DNA of 6,189 nt from an uncultured Succinivibrio sp. (lineage in GTDB: Bacteria; Pseudomonadota; Gammaproteobacteria; Enterobacterales; Succinivibrionaceae), in the NCBI GenBank assembly GCA_902772715.1, contig CACYBT010000107.1, positions 1-6,189 of the forward strand. The letters run 5' to 3'. Positions 5,838 to 6,189 of this stretch are shown in pieces. Made by a program: the position numbers and the translations under genes. The notes below the pieces were generated by a model. The model saw nothing but the letters and a program-made list of their open reading frames with translations, was not told the DNA's origin and searched no databases. Positions within the stretch are counted from its first letter, which is position 1; each line of letters begins with the position of its first letter.

Positions 5838-5998
5838 TTCCAAAACCTGCACCCCTTCTGTTAAGCAAAAATATCCAGTTTATATATTTATTATTATTGT
5901 AGTTGGGAAAAAATCCCCTGATTGATGCGCTAGATTTTATTTGAAATTTTGGAAAAAAAGGATTTAAATGCGATGAAATTTTGAAGATATTCGGAGGA

Positions 5999-6037
5999 GT
6001 TGGTCTGCTAACAATTTCCACAAAGCAACAGACCAAC
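5999..6037. repeat. 9-bp perfect inverted repeat
   Basis: GTTGGTCTG (5999-6007) and CAGACCAAC (6029-6037) are perfect inverted copies with a 21-base loop. No T-run follows on either strand, so termination is not supported. It could be an operator, an RNA stem or an element end. Confidence 0.55.
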
Positions 6038-6086
6038 CAAACACGCATGCTTATGTATCACATAATTATTTCAAGATCACCACCTT

Positions 6087-6095
6087 TGTTATAAA
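6087..6095 (+). promoter_or_regulatory. Weak candidate extended -10 promoter reading toward the window end
   Basis: TGTTATAAA fits TGnTATAAT with one mismatch in the last base, and there is no -35 box. If real it would serve a gene beyond the window edge. Confidence 0.2.
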
Positions 6096-6189
6096 TTGTT
6101 ACAGTTCACAGTCTTTAGAGAAATTAGGAAATTTAACCTCAAAATTAATTTTCTTATTATATTGATGACAACATAAAATATAGGCTGTA

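Larger units (their letters stand above)
5739..5880. repeat. 11-bp inverted repeats bounding a 142-bp segment
   Basis: AACTGGATATT (5739-5749) is a perfect inverted copy of AATATCCAGTT (5870-5880), 120 bases apart. The left arm also lies within a local hairpin, ATATCC (5732-5737) with GGATAT (5743-5748). The enclosed DNA carries the 13-bp direct repeat and a long imperfect hairpin. The geometry resembles a tiny non-autonomous element, but the immediate flanks show no obvious target-site duplication. Confidence 0.5.
5512..6189. other. 678-bp gene-free, repeat-rich region at the window end
   Basis: No open frame here has both a credible start and a recognisable product. An 85-codon minus-strand frame at 5791-6048 is low-complexity in composition and lacks homology I can name. 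The region contains a possible terminator and several inverted and direct repeats listed separately. It also holds minor palindromes: AAGATCTT (5544-5551), GCTGC/GCAGC (5536-5540 and 5558-5562), GGGA/TCCC (5905-5908 and 5914-5917) and AAAATTAATTTT (6141-6152). It reads like accessory or decayed mobile DNA. Confidence 0.7.

Noticed and set aside
5791..6048. 85-codon minus-strand reading frame
   Set aside because: It has no recognisable domain, a Phe/Asn/Ile-rich composition expected from AT-rich non-coding DNA, and it runs straight through the direct repeats and hairpins.

Overview
The window is AT-rich and every gene lies on the + strand. It opens with the end of an rlpA-like gene followed by dacA and ybeD, the gene order typical of Gammaproteobacteria. 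The protein sequences (PBP5-type DacA, YbeD, SanA) are clearly gammaproteobacterial. The low GC, the absence of lipB after ybeD and a Firmicutes-like regulator would suit a gut or rumen anaerobe such as a member of the Succinivibrionaceae. That placement is an inference; no marker in the window proves it.

Bases 1-1755 hold the SPOR-domain tail of RlpA, DacA (D,D-carboxypeptidase, PBP5 type) and YbeD (DUF493). They are packed tightly, with an 18-bp gap and then an ATGA stop/start overlap, so they are probably one transcript. RlpA and DacA both act on periplasmic peptidoglycan. In E. coli the next genes would be lipB and lipA. Here, after an 80-bp gap, comes sanA, whose product has a repeat-bearing C-terminal extension of about 155 residues, followed 32 bp later by a membrane acyltransferase (acyltransferase-3 family). 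The block from 1 to 4174 is therefore envelope-centred: glycan cleavage, peptide trimming, barrier function and probably O-acylation of a surface or envelope glycan.

Bases 4175-4587 carry no gene. They hold a run of three adjacent inverted repeats (4239-4367) of unknown nature, then two candidate promoters and a small palindrome leading into the next gene. Bases 4588-5511 encode a two-part regulator: an ArsR-like winged helix and a large, probably beta-rich C-terminal domain with highly patterned Gly/Trp/Pro motifs. I recognise it as similar to proteins mostly seen in Firmicutes, with an unknown ligand.

Bases 5512-6189 have no convincing gene but are crowded with repeats: a possible terminator, a nested inverted repeat, an 11-bp inverted repeat bounding a 142-bp segment that contains a 13-bp direct repeat and a long imperfect hairpin, and a 9-bp inverted repeat near the end. 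This looks like accessory or decayed mobile DNA, but no transposase is recognisable. I found no rRNA, tRNA, CRISPR array or intact insertion sequence. The least explained parts are the two non-coding stretches and the SanA extension.
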